Part shown: positions 56,913 to 64,000 of the stretch, piece by piece
Position numbering within the stretch: position 1 is the stretch's first letter
How the letters are laid out: each line of letters begins with the position of its first letter
Assembly (NCBI GenBank): GCA_041482015.1
Contig: JBGPCZ010000003.1
Coordinates: 1 to 64,000, forward strand
Source of the DNA: JACQFK01 sp041482015
Lineage (GTDB): Bacteria; Planctomycetota; MHYJ01; JACPRB01
Length of the DNA: 64,000 nt
Reading direction: 5' to 3'
Notes under the pieces: model-generated
Told to the model about the DNA's origin: nothing
What the model saw: the letters and a program-made list of their open reading frames with translations, nothing else
The model's database searches: none
Translations under genes and position numbers: made by a program

Positions 56913-57704
56913 TTACTGCCCCTTGAATCCTGGCTTCCGCTTCTCGATGTACGCACCGAGCCCTTCCTTTGCGTCGTCGCTCTGGAAGAGCTGCTGCTGC
57001 AATTCGCGCTCGATCGCGAGGCCGTCGTGGAAGTCCACCTCCGCCCCGCTCTGAACGGCGCGCTTGATGAGACCCACCGCCTTCGACGCCTTGTTGGGCG
57101 GGCAGAATGACTTTGCGTACTCGTACACCTTGGCGAGGAACGACGCGCGATCGGCCGCATCGATCACGGAGTTCACGATGCCCCGCTGCACGCCCTCCTC
57201 GATCTCGAACAGGCGCCCGGTCGTCATCATCTCGATCGCCGCCGACTTCCCCACGATCCGCGCGAGCCGCTGCGTCCCGCCCGTCCCCGCGAGGACGCCC
57301 AGCGTGACCTCGGGGAGGCCGAGCTTCCCGGCGCCCTTGCGGGCGATCCGGAGGTCTGCTGCCATCGCGATCTCGAGGCCGCCGCCCACGCAGTTCCCGT
57401 TGATCGCGGCGATCACGAGCTTCGGCGTCTGCTCGAGACGGTTGAGCGTCTCGTTCGCGTGGAGGCAGAAGAAGTACTTGAAGCGGGGCGTGACCGTCTT
57501 GAGCATGTTGATGTCGGCGCCCGCGCAGAAGAATTTCTCCCCCGCGCCGACCATCACGATCACGTGCACCGAGTCGTCGAACCGCGCCTTGAGGATCGCC
57601 TCGTCCAGCTCGCGCATCATCTCGTGCGTGTAGCAATTCGCCGGCGGGTAGGTGAGCGTCAGCGTGGCGATGCCTTCGGATGCCGAGTACTCGACGAGCG
57701 CCAT
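56913..57704 (-). CDS. Enoyl-CoA hydratase/isomerase family (crotonase) protein
   Basis: The 263-residue protein has the crotonase signatures: PPANCYTHEMMREL, FFCAGADINML (oxyanion loop), INGNCVGGGLEIAMAADLRIA (with Glu) and LPEVTLGVLAGTGGTQRLARIVG (second Glu). Both acid residues of hydratases are thus present. It would act on a CoA thioester, perhaps in fatty-acid or amino-acid breakdown; the exact reaction cannot be read. A GGGGGAG ribosome binding site precedes the ATG. It starts 28 nt behind the giant protease gene and has no beta-oxidation neighbours. Confidence 0.9.
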   Translation of the reverse strand: MALVEYSASEGIATLTLTYPPANCYTHEMMRELDEAILKARFDDSVHVIVMVGAGEKFFCAGADINMLKTVTPRFKYFFCLHANETLNRLEQTPKLVIAAINGNCVGGGLEIAMAADLRIARKGAGKLGLPEVTLGVLAGTGGTQRLARIVGKSAAIEMMTTGRLFEIEEGVQRGIVNSVIDAADRASFLAKVYEYAKSFCPPNKASKAVGLIKRAVQSGAEVDFHDGLAIERELQQQLFQSDDAKEGLGAYIEKRKPGFKGQ

Positions 57705-57731
57705 GGTCTCCCCCTTCTTTACCGTTCGCGA

Positions 57732-60700
57732 CTATTCGTCCTGTCCCGCGCGCTTCCTCGAAAGCAGCACCGCCTTCGCGGAGGCGCGCTTCCCTTCCCG
57801 CTCGTAGGTCACGGTGATCTCGTCCCCCGGCTTGCAGGAGTACAGCCGGTCGGAGTACGACTTGACGTCCTCGATGGGCTTTCCGTTGAACTCCAGGATC
57901 ACGTCCCCTTCCTTGAGCCCCGCCGTCTCGGCCGGGCTCCCCGGGTTGACGCCGGCGAGACGCACGCCCTTGCCCTCGAAGCCGTAGTCGGGCGCGGAGC
58001 CGAAGTACGGTACCGCCCCCTTCGCCGGGCCGGCCTGGGGTGCCGGGACCGCGCCCTTCTGGAACTCGATCTTCCCGCCGTCCGCGACCCGCCGCACGAG
58101 CGTCTCGACCAGGGTCGCGACCTTCCCCATCCCCTCGTAGTTGACCTTGTCGGCCGTGTCGCCGGGCTTGTGGTAGTCGGCGTGCGAGCCCGTGAACACG
58201 TGGACCGCGGGGATCGACTTCATCTGGAACGACGTGTGGTCGCTCTGCCCGCCCGGATCCTTGTTGAGGACGAGCGGGATCGTGCTGTCCGCGAGGTAGT
58301 CGCGGAACTTGTCCCCCGTGTCGGCGCCGAAGATGATCAGTTTCTCCCCGAGCCGCCCCACCATGTCCATGTTGACCATCGCGATCGTTTTTTCGAGCGG
58401 CACGAGGGGATGGTTCACGTAGTAACGCGAGCCGAACGCCCCGAACTCCTCTCCGCTGAACGCCGCGATCACGATCGTCCGCTTCGGAGGCGTCTTCGCG
58501 AGCCTCTCGGCCACCTTGAGCAGCACGGCCGTGCCGCTCGCGTTGTCGTCGGCGCCGGGATGGATCTTCCCGTTGATCTCCCCGAGGTGATCGTAGTGCG
58601 CCCCGAGGACGACCGCCTCGTCGGAGGAGCCGCGAATCACCCCGAGCACGTTTCTCACCATCACCCCGGCGTGGGCGTCAAACTCCTGGATCTGCACCTC
58701 GATCCCCGCCTTCTTCAGCTGGGCCTCGATGTAGTCCGCCGCCTTCTTCTCCCCCTCGCTTCCTGCCTCGCGCCCTTTGAGCTCGGGGCTCGCCAGGAAC
58801 CGCACGTGCTCCTCGAGCGTCGCCGCGGCCTTCGGGGCCGCCGGGGCCTGTCCCGGCTTCTTCGGCGCGGCGATCTTCCCGTCCATCTGGGCGAGGAGCA
58901 CCTCGACCGCCTTCTCGAGCTGCGCGTCGCGGCCCGCGTAGAGATCCTCGTGCGTCTCCGGGACCCGGAAGTCGGGCGGAACGCCCCAGCCTTCCATGTT
59001 CCGGCCGTCGTTCGTGAACCACCCCTGGATCGAAACGGTGATCTTCGATCCGTCCTGCATCGTCCAGTCGCTTCCGCCAATGACGCCGCCCGCGGTGGGC
59101 ATCCCCACGAGGTAGCCGATCCCGAGGTGGCGGAACGTGAAGGGCAGGATCTCCTTGTCGCTCCGGGAGATCGAGTTCTGGAGCATGATGACGGGCTTGT
59201 CCCAGGTCTTCCCCGCGGCGCGGCCGCCCTGCTGCCCCTGGCCGTACTTGTCGACCACGGTCGACCCGTTCCGGTTGCGCATGCTGCAGGCCGGAACCTG
59301 GTTGAGCCGCTCGGGCGCGCTCGAATCCAAAAGGGCGCACACGGGCCGGTGGGCGAGCCCGCCCACGCCGTCGCGCTCGTCGAGCACGAGGCCCTCCGCC
59401 CCCGCGCTCTCCCCTTCAAGCGCGGTCTTCAGCCGCTGGACCTCGGGGGCCATCATCATCTTGATATGGTGGTACGCCAGGCGACCCGCGCTTTTCTCCT
59501 TCACGACCGCCTTGCGCCGCGCGATGGTGTTCTCGTACTTGAGATCGCGGAGCGCGGTGCGGTCGATGCCTTTCACGATCAGCATCCGCAACTCGCCGCT
59601 CTTGTTCCTGATCTCCAGGTTGACCTCGCCGATGCTCTCGCGCGTCAGCCAGCGATCAAGGTCCCAGTCGGATCCGGTCTCCTTCCCGTTCCCCACGATC
59701 CTCTCCCCCACGAGGATCCCCGCCTTCGCGGCCGGCCCGCCCGGCTCGACCTGCTTGACGACCAGGTGTCCCTCGGGTTCGCGCGCGACCTCCATCGCCA
59801 GATTCCCCGTCACGACGGAATTCTTCACCGGCGCGGGCGTGAGGTGGATGTGCGACGAGTGGAGCTCTTTGATCATGTCGTTGATGAGCTCGTAGAGCTC
59901 GGCCTTCGTCTGGCACGCGGCCGCGTGCGGCTCGTACTTCTGGCGCAGCGCGGGCATGTCGACGCCGTGGAAGAACGGGTCGTAGTAATTGCCGACGTAG
60001 CTCCCGTAGACCTGGGAGAAGACGCCGAGCATCTCCTCGAGCCGGGTCGTCGGGCGGGTGACCGACGCCTTGACCGCGAGTACCTCGGGGCTTTTCGCGT
60101 CGAGGATCAGGATCGTCTCCGCATCCTTCTGGCCCCTCCCGTCGGCTTCGCCCACGACCATCGAGGAATCGGGCGCCCAGCTCAGCGTCGAGATCCCCTG
60201 GCCGAGCGTCCGGAGATCGGTGCCGTCGATCTTGACCGTCTGGAGCGTCGAGCGGTTCTGACCCTGCCGCGCCACGAAGGCAAGGCGTTCGCCGTCGGGA
60301 GCCCACGCGAGATCGCGCTTGTAGGATCCTCCCGCCTCGAAGCGCCGTTTCTCCTGGCCGAGAGGTGAGGCGAGGACGATCTCCGTCTTTTGTCCTTTCG
60401 TGGACAGGTAGGCCATCGTCGATCCGTCGGGCGAGGTGCAACCGGCGTATTCATCGGCGTCCTTGGAGGCCGCGATGGGTCGCTGGGCACCGTCGATCAG
60501 CCAAAGGTCGGAGCCTTCCTCCTCCTGGCGCGTCACCAGGAAGTGGCCGTTCGGCGTCATCCGCGGCCGCCGCCACGGACCCTCCTCCTTGGAAACCTTG
60601 TACCGGTCGCGCTTCGCGAAATCGTAGACGTACACGTGCACGGGCATCGCGGGCGGACCCGAGCAGTAGACGATCATCCTCCCGTCGGACGACCAGCTCG

Positions 60701-61760
60701 GGTCGCGATCCTCGTCCGGTCCGTGCGTCAGCGCGGTCGCCTCGCCTCCGTCCGGCGACATCGTCCAGAGATTCCCGCGGCAGACGAACGCGATCCTCTT
60801 GCCGTCCGGGGACCACGACGGAGAGCGGAACCCCGATGTGAACTTCCTGTCGACCGGCGGATCGGGGTACCGATAGTCCGTGGTGATCGACAGCTTCTCC
60901 GGCTTCGGATGGCGGAGGTCGATCGAATAGAGCTCGAAGTCGTACTCGTAGACGAGCGTGTCCGTCTTCGCGCACGTCGACGGCCACGTCACCTGGTCGC
61001 CCCGGTGACCTGTCACCTGGATGAGCGCGCCCCCGTTGACCGCGGTCTTCCAGACATTGCGGAACCCCGACGACTGGACGCCGTTCGCCTCGTGCGCGAA
61101 GTAGACCGTCGTCCCTTTGAACGTCGGGTGGCGCGTGTCCTCCAGGCCCGAGGCGATCTCGACCGGCAGGCCCGAGCCGTCCGGCGCGATGAGAAAGATG
61201 TTGTGTTCACCGTCGCCATAGCCCGACGAATAGCGGTCGTACGCGATCCACTTCCCGTCGGGCGACCACGCGGGATTCTCGCCCCGGAAGCGCGTGATCC
61301 GCGTCGCCGTGCCCCCCGTCGCGGGCATCCTCCAGAGATCCCAGACGTTGCTGTTCAAGGGGAGGTCGAGGTTCGAGTCGCGGTTCGACTGGAAGGCGAT
61401 CCACTTGCCGTCGGGCGACCATGCCGGTGAGTCGTCGTCGGCCGAGTGGTATGTCAGTGGAGTGGCCGTCTTGGTCGCGAGGTCGAGAACGTAGAGGTCG
61501 CGGTTCCCCGCCTTGTCGCTCGAGAAAGCGATCTTCGTGCCGTCGGGCGACCACGCGGGTCTCTCCTCGTCGGCGGGGTCGTCGGTGAGCCTCTCCGCCC
61601 TACCGCCTCCAACGGGACAGACCCAGATGTCTCCGTGCCAATCGAACGCGATGAGTTTCCCGTCCGGGGAGAGGGCGGGATGCTTCATGCCCCGGATGGC
61701 AGAATCGCCGGTTCCGGTGCCCAGGAGCGCGAGCGCGAGGAGCGCGGCAAGGCCCTTCAT
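57732..61760 (-). CDS. Tricorn-like S41 protease fused to M28 aminopeptidase and PDZ
   Basis: ATG at 61760 with GGGGGA upstream is chosen over a TTG one codon earlier. The 1342-residue secreted protein begins with a signal peptide and a WD40-like propeller (about 20-560; repeats of PAWSPDGKWIAF). A tricorn-type S41 protease follows (about 575-960) with ELHSSHIHL (His), a PDZ unit (VEPGGPAAKAGILVGERIV), NSISRSDKEILPF (Ser) and GMPTAGGVIG. Then comes an M28 zinc aminopeptidase (about 980-1230) with GAHYDHLGE, GADDNASGT, GEEFGAFGS, NMDMVGRL and SDHTSF, and finally a PDZ domain (about 1260-1330). All sites look intact, so it could both cut and trim peptides. Confidence 0.9.
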   Translation of the reverse strand: MKGLAALLALALLGTGTGDSAIRGMKHPALSPDGKLIAFDWHGDIWVCPVGGGRAERLTDDPADEERPAWSPDGTKIAFSSDKAGNRDLYVLDLATKTATPLTYHSADDDSPAWSPDGKWIAFQSNRDSNLDLPLNSNVWDLWRMPATGGTATRITRFRGENPAWSPDGKWIAYDRYSSGYGDGEHNIFLIAPDGSGLPVEIASGLEDTRHPTFKGTTVYFAHEANGVQSSGFRNVWKTAVNGGALIQVTGHRGDQVTWPSTCAKTDTLVYEYDFELYSIDLRHPKPEKLSITTDYRYPDPPVDRKFTSGFRSPSWSPDGKRIAFVCRGNLWTMSPDGGEATALTHGPDEDRDPSWSSDGRMIVYCSGPPAMPVHVYVYDFAKRDRYKVSKEEGPWRRPRMTPNGHFLVTRQEEEGSDLWLIDGAQRPIAASKDADEYAGCTSPDGSTMAYLSTKGQKTEIVLASPLGQEKRRFEAGGSYKRDLAWAPDGERLAFVARQGQNRSTLQTVKIDGTDLRTLGQGISTLSWAPDSSMVVGEADGRGQKDAETILILDAKSPEVLAVKASVTRPTTRLEEMLGVFSQVYGSYVGNYYDPFFHGVDMPALRQKYEPHAAACQTKAELYELINDMIKELHSSHIHLTPAPVKNSVVTGNLAMEVAREPEGHLVVKQVEPGGPAAKAGILVGERIVGNGKETGSDWDLDRWLTRESIGEVNLEIRNKSGELRMLIVKGIDRTALRDLKYENTIARRKAVVKEKSAGRLAYHHIKMMMAPEVQRLKTALEGESAGAEGLVLDERDGVGGLAHRPVCALLDSSAPERLNQVPACSMRNRNGSTVVDKYGQGQQGGRAAGKTWDKPVIMLQNSISRSDKEILPFTFRHLGIGYLVGMPTAGGVIGGSDWTMQDGSKITVSIQGWFTNDGRNMEGWGVPPDFRVPETHEDLYAGRDAQLEKAVEVLLAQMDGKIAAPKKPGQAPAAPKAAATLEEHVRFLASPELKGREAGSEGEKKAADYIEAQLKKAGIEVQIQEFDAHAGVMVRNVLGVIRGSSDEAVVLGAHYDHLGEINGKIHPGADDNASGTAVLLKVAERLAKTPPKRTIVIAAFSGEEFGAFGSRYYVNHPLVPLEKTIAMVNMDMVGRLGEKLIIFGADTGDKFRDYLADSTIPLVLNKDPGGQSDHTSFQMKSIPAVHVFTGSHADYHKPGDTADKVNYEGMGKVATLVETLVRRVADGGKIEFQKGAVPAPQAGPAKGAVPYFGSAPDYGFEGKGVRLAGVNPGSPAETAGLKEGDVILEFNGKPIEDVKSYSDRLYSCKPGDEITVTYEREGKRASAKAVLLSRKRAGQDE

Positions 61761-61792
61761 CAAATCGGTCCCCCAGCTGGCGGCTTCACCCC

Positions 61793-61798
61793 ATTATA
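61793..61798 (-). promoter_or_regulatory. -10 element TATAAT for the tricorn-like gene
   Basis: TATAAT on the minus strand lies 32 nt before the ATG at 61760. This gene has a leader with a GGGGGA ribosome binding site, in contrast to the divergent SDR gene. Confidence 0.55.
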
Positions 61799-61823
61799 CG
61801 GAATCGACACCGGGGCGGCGGGG

Positions 61824-61829
61824 TATAAT
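61824..61829 (+). promoter_or_regulatory. -10 element TATAAT, predicted leaderless
   Basis: An exact TATAAT ends 7 nt before the ATG at 61837, placing the transcription start at the start codon. It forms a divergent promoter pair with 61793-61798. Confidence 0.65.
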
Positions 61830-61836
61830 CCGGCGC

Positions 61837-62601
61837 ATGGCGCTCCCCCGCGACCGCGTGGTGCTCGTCACCGGCGCCTCGAGCGGGATCGGGCGGGCGA
61901 CGGCCGAGGCGTTCGCCCGGGACGGCGCCCGCGTGGCCGCCTGCGCCCGGCGGGACATTTCCGGCCTCGACGCCTTCTGCCTTCGTTGCGACGTCCGCCG
62001 CCCCGGGGAGGTCCGGTCGGCGATCGACGCGGTCGTCGCGAAGTTCGGCGCGCTCCACGTCCTCGTGAACAACGCGGGCTTCGGGGTCTACACGTCGATC
62101 GAAGAGATGACGGAGGCCGACCTCGATGACCTCTTCCGAACGAACGTCTACGGGCCGGTCTACGCGGTCCAGGCGGCGCTGCCCCACCTCCGGAAGACGC
62201 GCGGGCAGGTCGTCAACGTGTCGAGTTCGCTCGCGCGGGCCACGACGCCCTACTCGGTGGGCTACTGCATGACGAAGCACGCGCTCCACTCGTTCAGCGT
62301 GGGGCTCCGGATGGAAGTCAAAGGGGACGGCGTGGGGGTGATCGAGGTCGGCCCCGGGCTGACGGCAACCGATTTCCAGAAGGCGGCGAAGCGGACGGGG
62401 ACGGCCAAGCCACTCGTCGCGGAGAGCGGCCGCGGCTGGTCCCCCGAAAAGGTCGCGCACGCGATCCTCAAGGCCTCGAAACGGGGCACCCGCGAGGTGT
62501 GGCTGACGTGGGACGGCCGCGCCTTTGCGTTCGCCCAGCGGAACCTCCCCCGCCTCACCGAGTGGGGCTTGATGCGCTGGGCGCGCAAGTTGAATCCGTG
62601 A
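61837..62601 (+). CDS. Short-chain dehydrogenase/reductase
   Basis: ATG at 61837 follows the TATAAT by 7 nt and gives MALPRDRVVLVTGASSGIG, a proper SDR N terminus; the longer reading upstream is rejected. The 254-residue protein has the cofactor motif TGASSGIG (12-19), NNAG, VSSS and the catalytic YCMTK (YxxxK). The basic ACARRD after the second strand favours NADP(H). The end (RNLPRLTEWGLMRWARKL) resembles membrane-associated SDRs of the DltE/retinol-dehydrogenase-like group. The substrate is unknown. It ends 1 nt before the convergent NHL gene. Confidence 0.9.
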   Translation: MALPRDRVVLVTGASSGIGRATAEAFARDGARVAACARRDISGLDAFCLRCDVRRPGEVRSAIDAVVAKFGALHVLVNNAGFGVYTSIEEMTEADLDDLFRTNVYGPVYAVQAALPHLRKTRGQVVNVSSSLARATTPYSVGYCMTKHALHSFSVGLRMEVKGDGVGVIEVGPGLTATDFQKAAKRTGTAKPLVAESGRGWSPEKVAHAILKASKRGTREVWLTWDGRAFAFAQRNLPRLTEWGLMRWARKLNP

Positions 62602-62602
62602 T

Positions 62603-64000
62603 CTACTTCTTCTCGATCGCAACCGTCGAGACCTGGCCGGTCTTGAGGTCGACGACACGGATCGCGTGGTTGTTCTGGTCGGCGACGAAGAGCTTGTCGC
62701 CCACCGCCCACAGCCCGCTCGGCTCGTAGAAGCGCGCCTTCGCCCCGTCGTCGGTCCCGCGTTTGCCGTCGCCTACCAGCGTCTTCACCGTGCGCGAGGC
62801 GGCATCCGCCACCTTGATCTTGTGATTGTACGAGTCCGCGACGTACACCTTTCCGCCCGCCGCGTGGACGCCGATGCAATGCTGCAGCCGCACGGCGTCT
62901 CCCACGCCGTCCTTGTCGCCGAAGTCAAAGAGGCCCTCCCCCACGATCGTCCGAACCTTGCCCGCCGGGTCGAGATCGACCTCGCGCAGCCCGCTCACCT
63001 CGCTGTCGGCCACGTAAATCTTGCCGCCCTGGATCGACAGCCCGCTCGGCTGGGCGAACTGGGCCGCGCCGTGCACGCCGTCCTTGATGTTCTCGACACC
63101 ACTCCCGCTGAACGGCCCCAGGCCGCCCCTCTTGAGATCCATGATCCAGATCTGGTGGTTGCCCGCCATCGCGATGTACAGGCGGTCGCCGTCGAGGGCC
63201 AGATCCCACGGCGAGTTCAAGCCCGTCTTGAGCCCCTCGCCGCCCGTCCTGACGTTCCAGGTCTGCTTCCCGGTCCCGGCGATCGTCTTGACCTTCCTCG
63301 CCTTGAGATCGACCTCGCGGATGCAGTGATTCTCCGTGTCCGCGACCCACAGCGTCTCCCCCCGGAGCGCCAGCCCCTGCGGCATGAAGAACCGCGCCTC
63401 CGCGAAGTCGCCGTCCTTCAACCCCTCCTCCGTCCCCCCGATCACCTCGAGGACCTTCCCGCCGTGCCCGGTCACGAGGACGCGGTTGTGCCCCGTGTCC
63501 GAGATATAGAGCCGGTCGGCCGTCGCGACGATCTTCCCGGGGTAGAGAACCGGCGCGTCCTTCATCTTCGCCCGCTCGAGGCTCCACGTCAGAGGCGTCC
63601 GGTTGATCTTCGCGTCGAAATCCTTGATGACTTTCGCGATCGACGCGTCGAGCACCTCGTACTGACCCTCGCCGCCCGTCTTCCCCACGATCGTCCCTTC
63701 GGGGTTGATGACCACGAAGTGCGGCCAGCCCTTCGCGTCGAACGCATTAAAGAGCTTGAACTCCGCGTCGTTCACGACCGGGTGCTCGATCCCGTGCCGC
63801 AGGATCGCGTTCCGGATGTTCTCCGTATCCTTCTCGTTCTTGAATTTCGCGGAGTGGACGCCGATCACGACCAGTTCCTTCGCGTACTTCCGCTCGAGGC
63901 GCTTGAGGTCCGGAAAGACGTGCATGCAGTTGATGCAGCAGAAGGTCCAGAAGTCAAGGAGGACGACCTTCCCCTTGAGGTCGGCCATCTTGATCGCCTT
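62603..64000 (-). CDS. NHLRC2-like thioredoxin-NHL-repeat protein, N terminus outside window
   Basis: The frame is open to the window edge, so the first residues are missing. The visible part begins with a thioredoxin-like domain (KGKVVLLDFWTFCCINCMHVFPDL), in which CCINC is the characteristic NHLRC2-type motif. An NHL beta-propeller follows with repeats such as LYISDTGHNRVLV, LWVADTENHCIREVD, LYIAMAGNHQIWIMD, IYVADSEVSGLREVD, VYVADSYNHKIKV and LFVADQNNHAIRVVD. It may have a redox role at a protein-interaction platform. The visible segment shows no signal peptide because the start is cut. Confidence 0.88.
   Translation of the reverse strand, partial: KAIKMADLKGKVVLLDFWTFCCINCMHVFPDLKRLERKYAKELVVIGVHSAKFKNEKDTENIRNAILRHGIEHPVVNDAEFKLFNAFDAKGWPHFVVINPEGTIVGKTGGEGQYEVLDASIAKVIKDFDAKINRTPLTWSLERAKMKDAPVLYPGKIVATADRLYISDTGHNRVLVTGHGGKVLEVIGGTEEGLKDGDFAEARFFMPQGLALRGETLWVADTENHCIREVDLKARKVKTIAGTGKQTWNVRTGGEGLKTGLNSPWDLALDGDRLYIAMAGNHQIWIMDLKRGGLGPFSGSGVENIKDGVHGAAQFAQPSGLSIQGGKIYVADSEVSGLREVDLDPAGKVRTIVGEGLFDFGDKDGVGDAVRLQHCIGVHAAGGKVYVADSYNHKIKVADAASRTVKTLVGDGKRGTDDGAKARFYEPSGLWAVGDKLFVADQNNHAIRVVDLKTGQVSTVAIEKK

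Noticed and set aside
57459..60368. 969-codon open frame antisense to the tricorn-like gene
   Set aside because: It crosses several genuine enzyme motifs on the other strand and has no recognisable domain of its own.
1..64000. rRNA, tRNA, tmRNA, CRISPR arrays, insertion sequences, phage genes
   Set aside because: I scanned both strands by eye for their hallmark sequences and regularly spaced repeats and found none that I could support.

Overview
The window is high-GC (about two thirds G+C by eye), densely packed bacterial chromosome with no rRNA, tRNA, CRISPR array, transposase or phage gene that I can recognise. The gene set points to an uncultured Planctomycetota-like bacterium, or a close PVC or deep-branching relative. 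The evidence is a DUF1552 protein paired with a DUF1587/1592/1588/1585 c-type cytochrome protein, a hydrazine-synthase-alpha-like dihaem protein, a giant FHA/Ser-Thr kinase, System II (ResB/ResC) cytochrome c assembly, an NHLRC2-like thioredoxin/NHL protein and long prepilin-like proteins. The assignment rests on these family associations only.

Layout. 1-4140: two related prepilin-like genes flank an MBOAT acyltransferase/SGNH pair. 4150-7650: a tilS-pcm-lipoprotein operon and a divergent small membrane protein. 7651-18618: a seven-gene, eight-module operon of secreted amidohydrolase paralogues, mostly joined by 4-nt ATGA/TTGA overlaps; most modules have lost their metal ligands. 18774-20402: DUF309, DUF4149, IscU/NifU-like and DUF2203 genes. 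20403-21156: an AT-richer stretch with no convincing gene. 21157-31385: Mrp/ApbC ATPase, DUF167, FHA-kinase, YggS, SurA-like isomerase, Xer recombinase, HEAT and zinc-ribbon proteins. 31456-38190: copper-type P-ATPase, DUF1552 and planctomycete-type cytochrome genes, zinc-ribbon membrane protein. 38232-43990: LarE, ResC, ResB, a duplicated-domain lipoprotein and an MBL hydrolase. 44059-48163: an ECF sigma factor and a FecR-HzsA-like fusion. 48262-56365: Tdh and Nfo; a degenerate-receiver HD-GYP protein; then guanine deaminase, BtuF-like protein, diiron oxygenase-like protein, Nfu N-domain and BioB in one run. 56404-64000: Rieske lipoprotein, crotonase, a tricorn/M28/PDZ giant protease, an SDR, and a thioredoxin-NHL protein cut by the window edge.

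How the genes work together. Extracytoplasmic redox chemistry recurs: ResB/ResC would mature the c-type cytochromes (PSD-type protein, FecR-HzsA fusion), alongside a Rieske lipoprotein and the copper ATPase. Iron-sulfur supply recurs too (IscU/NifU-like, Mrp, Nfu_N next to BioB). A secreted degradative side is represented by the amidohydrolase operon and the tricorn/M28 protease.

The most striking regulatory signal is a TATAAT-like hexamer 5-12 nt upstream of many start codons, which predicts leaderless or nearly leaderless mRNAs. The most unusual protein-level signals are the degenerate amidohydrolase array, the sigma-factor-linked FecR-HzsA fusion and the diiron-Nfu_N-BioB operon.
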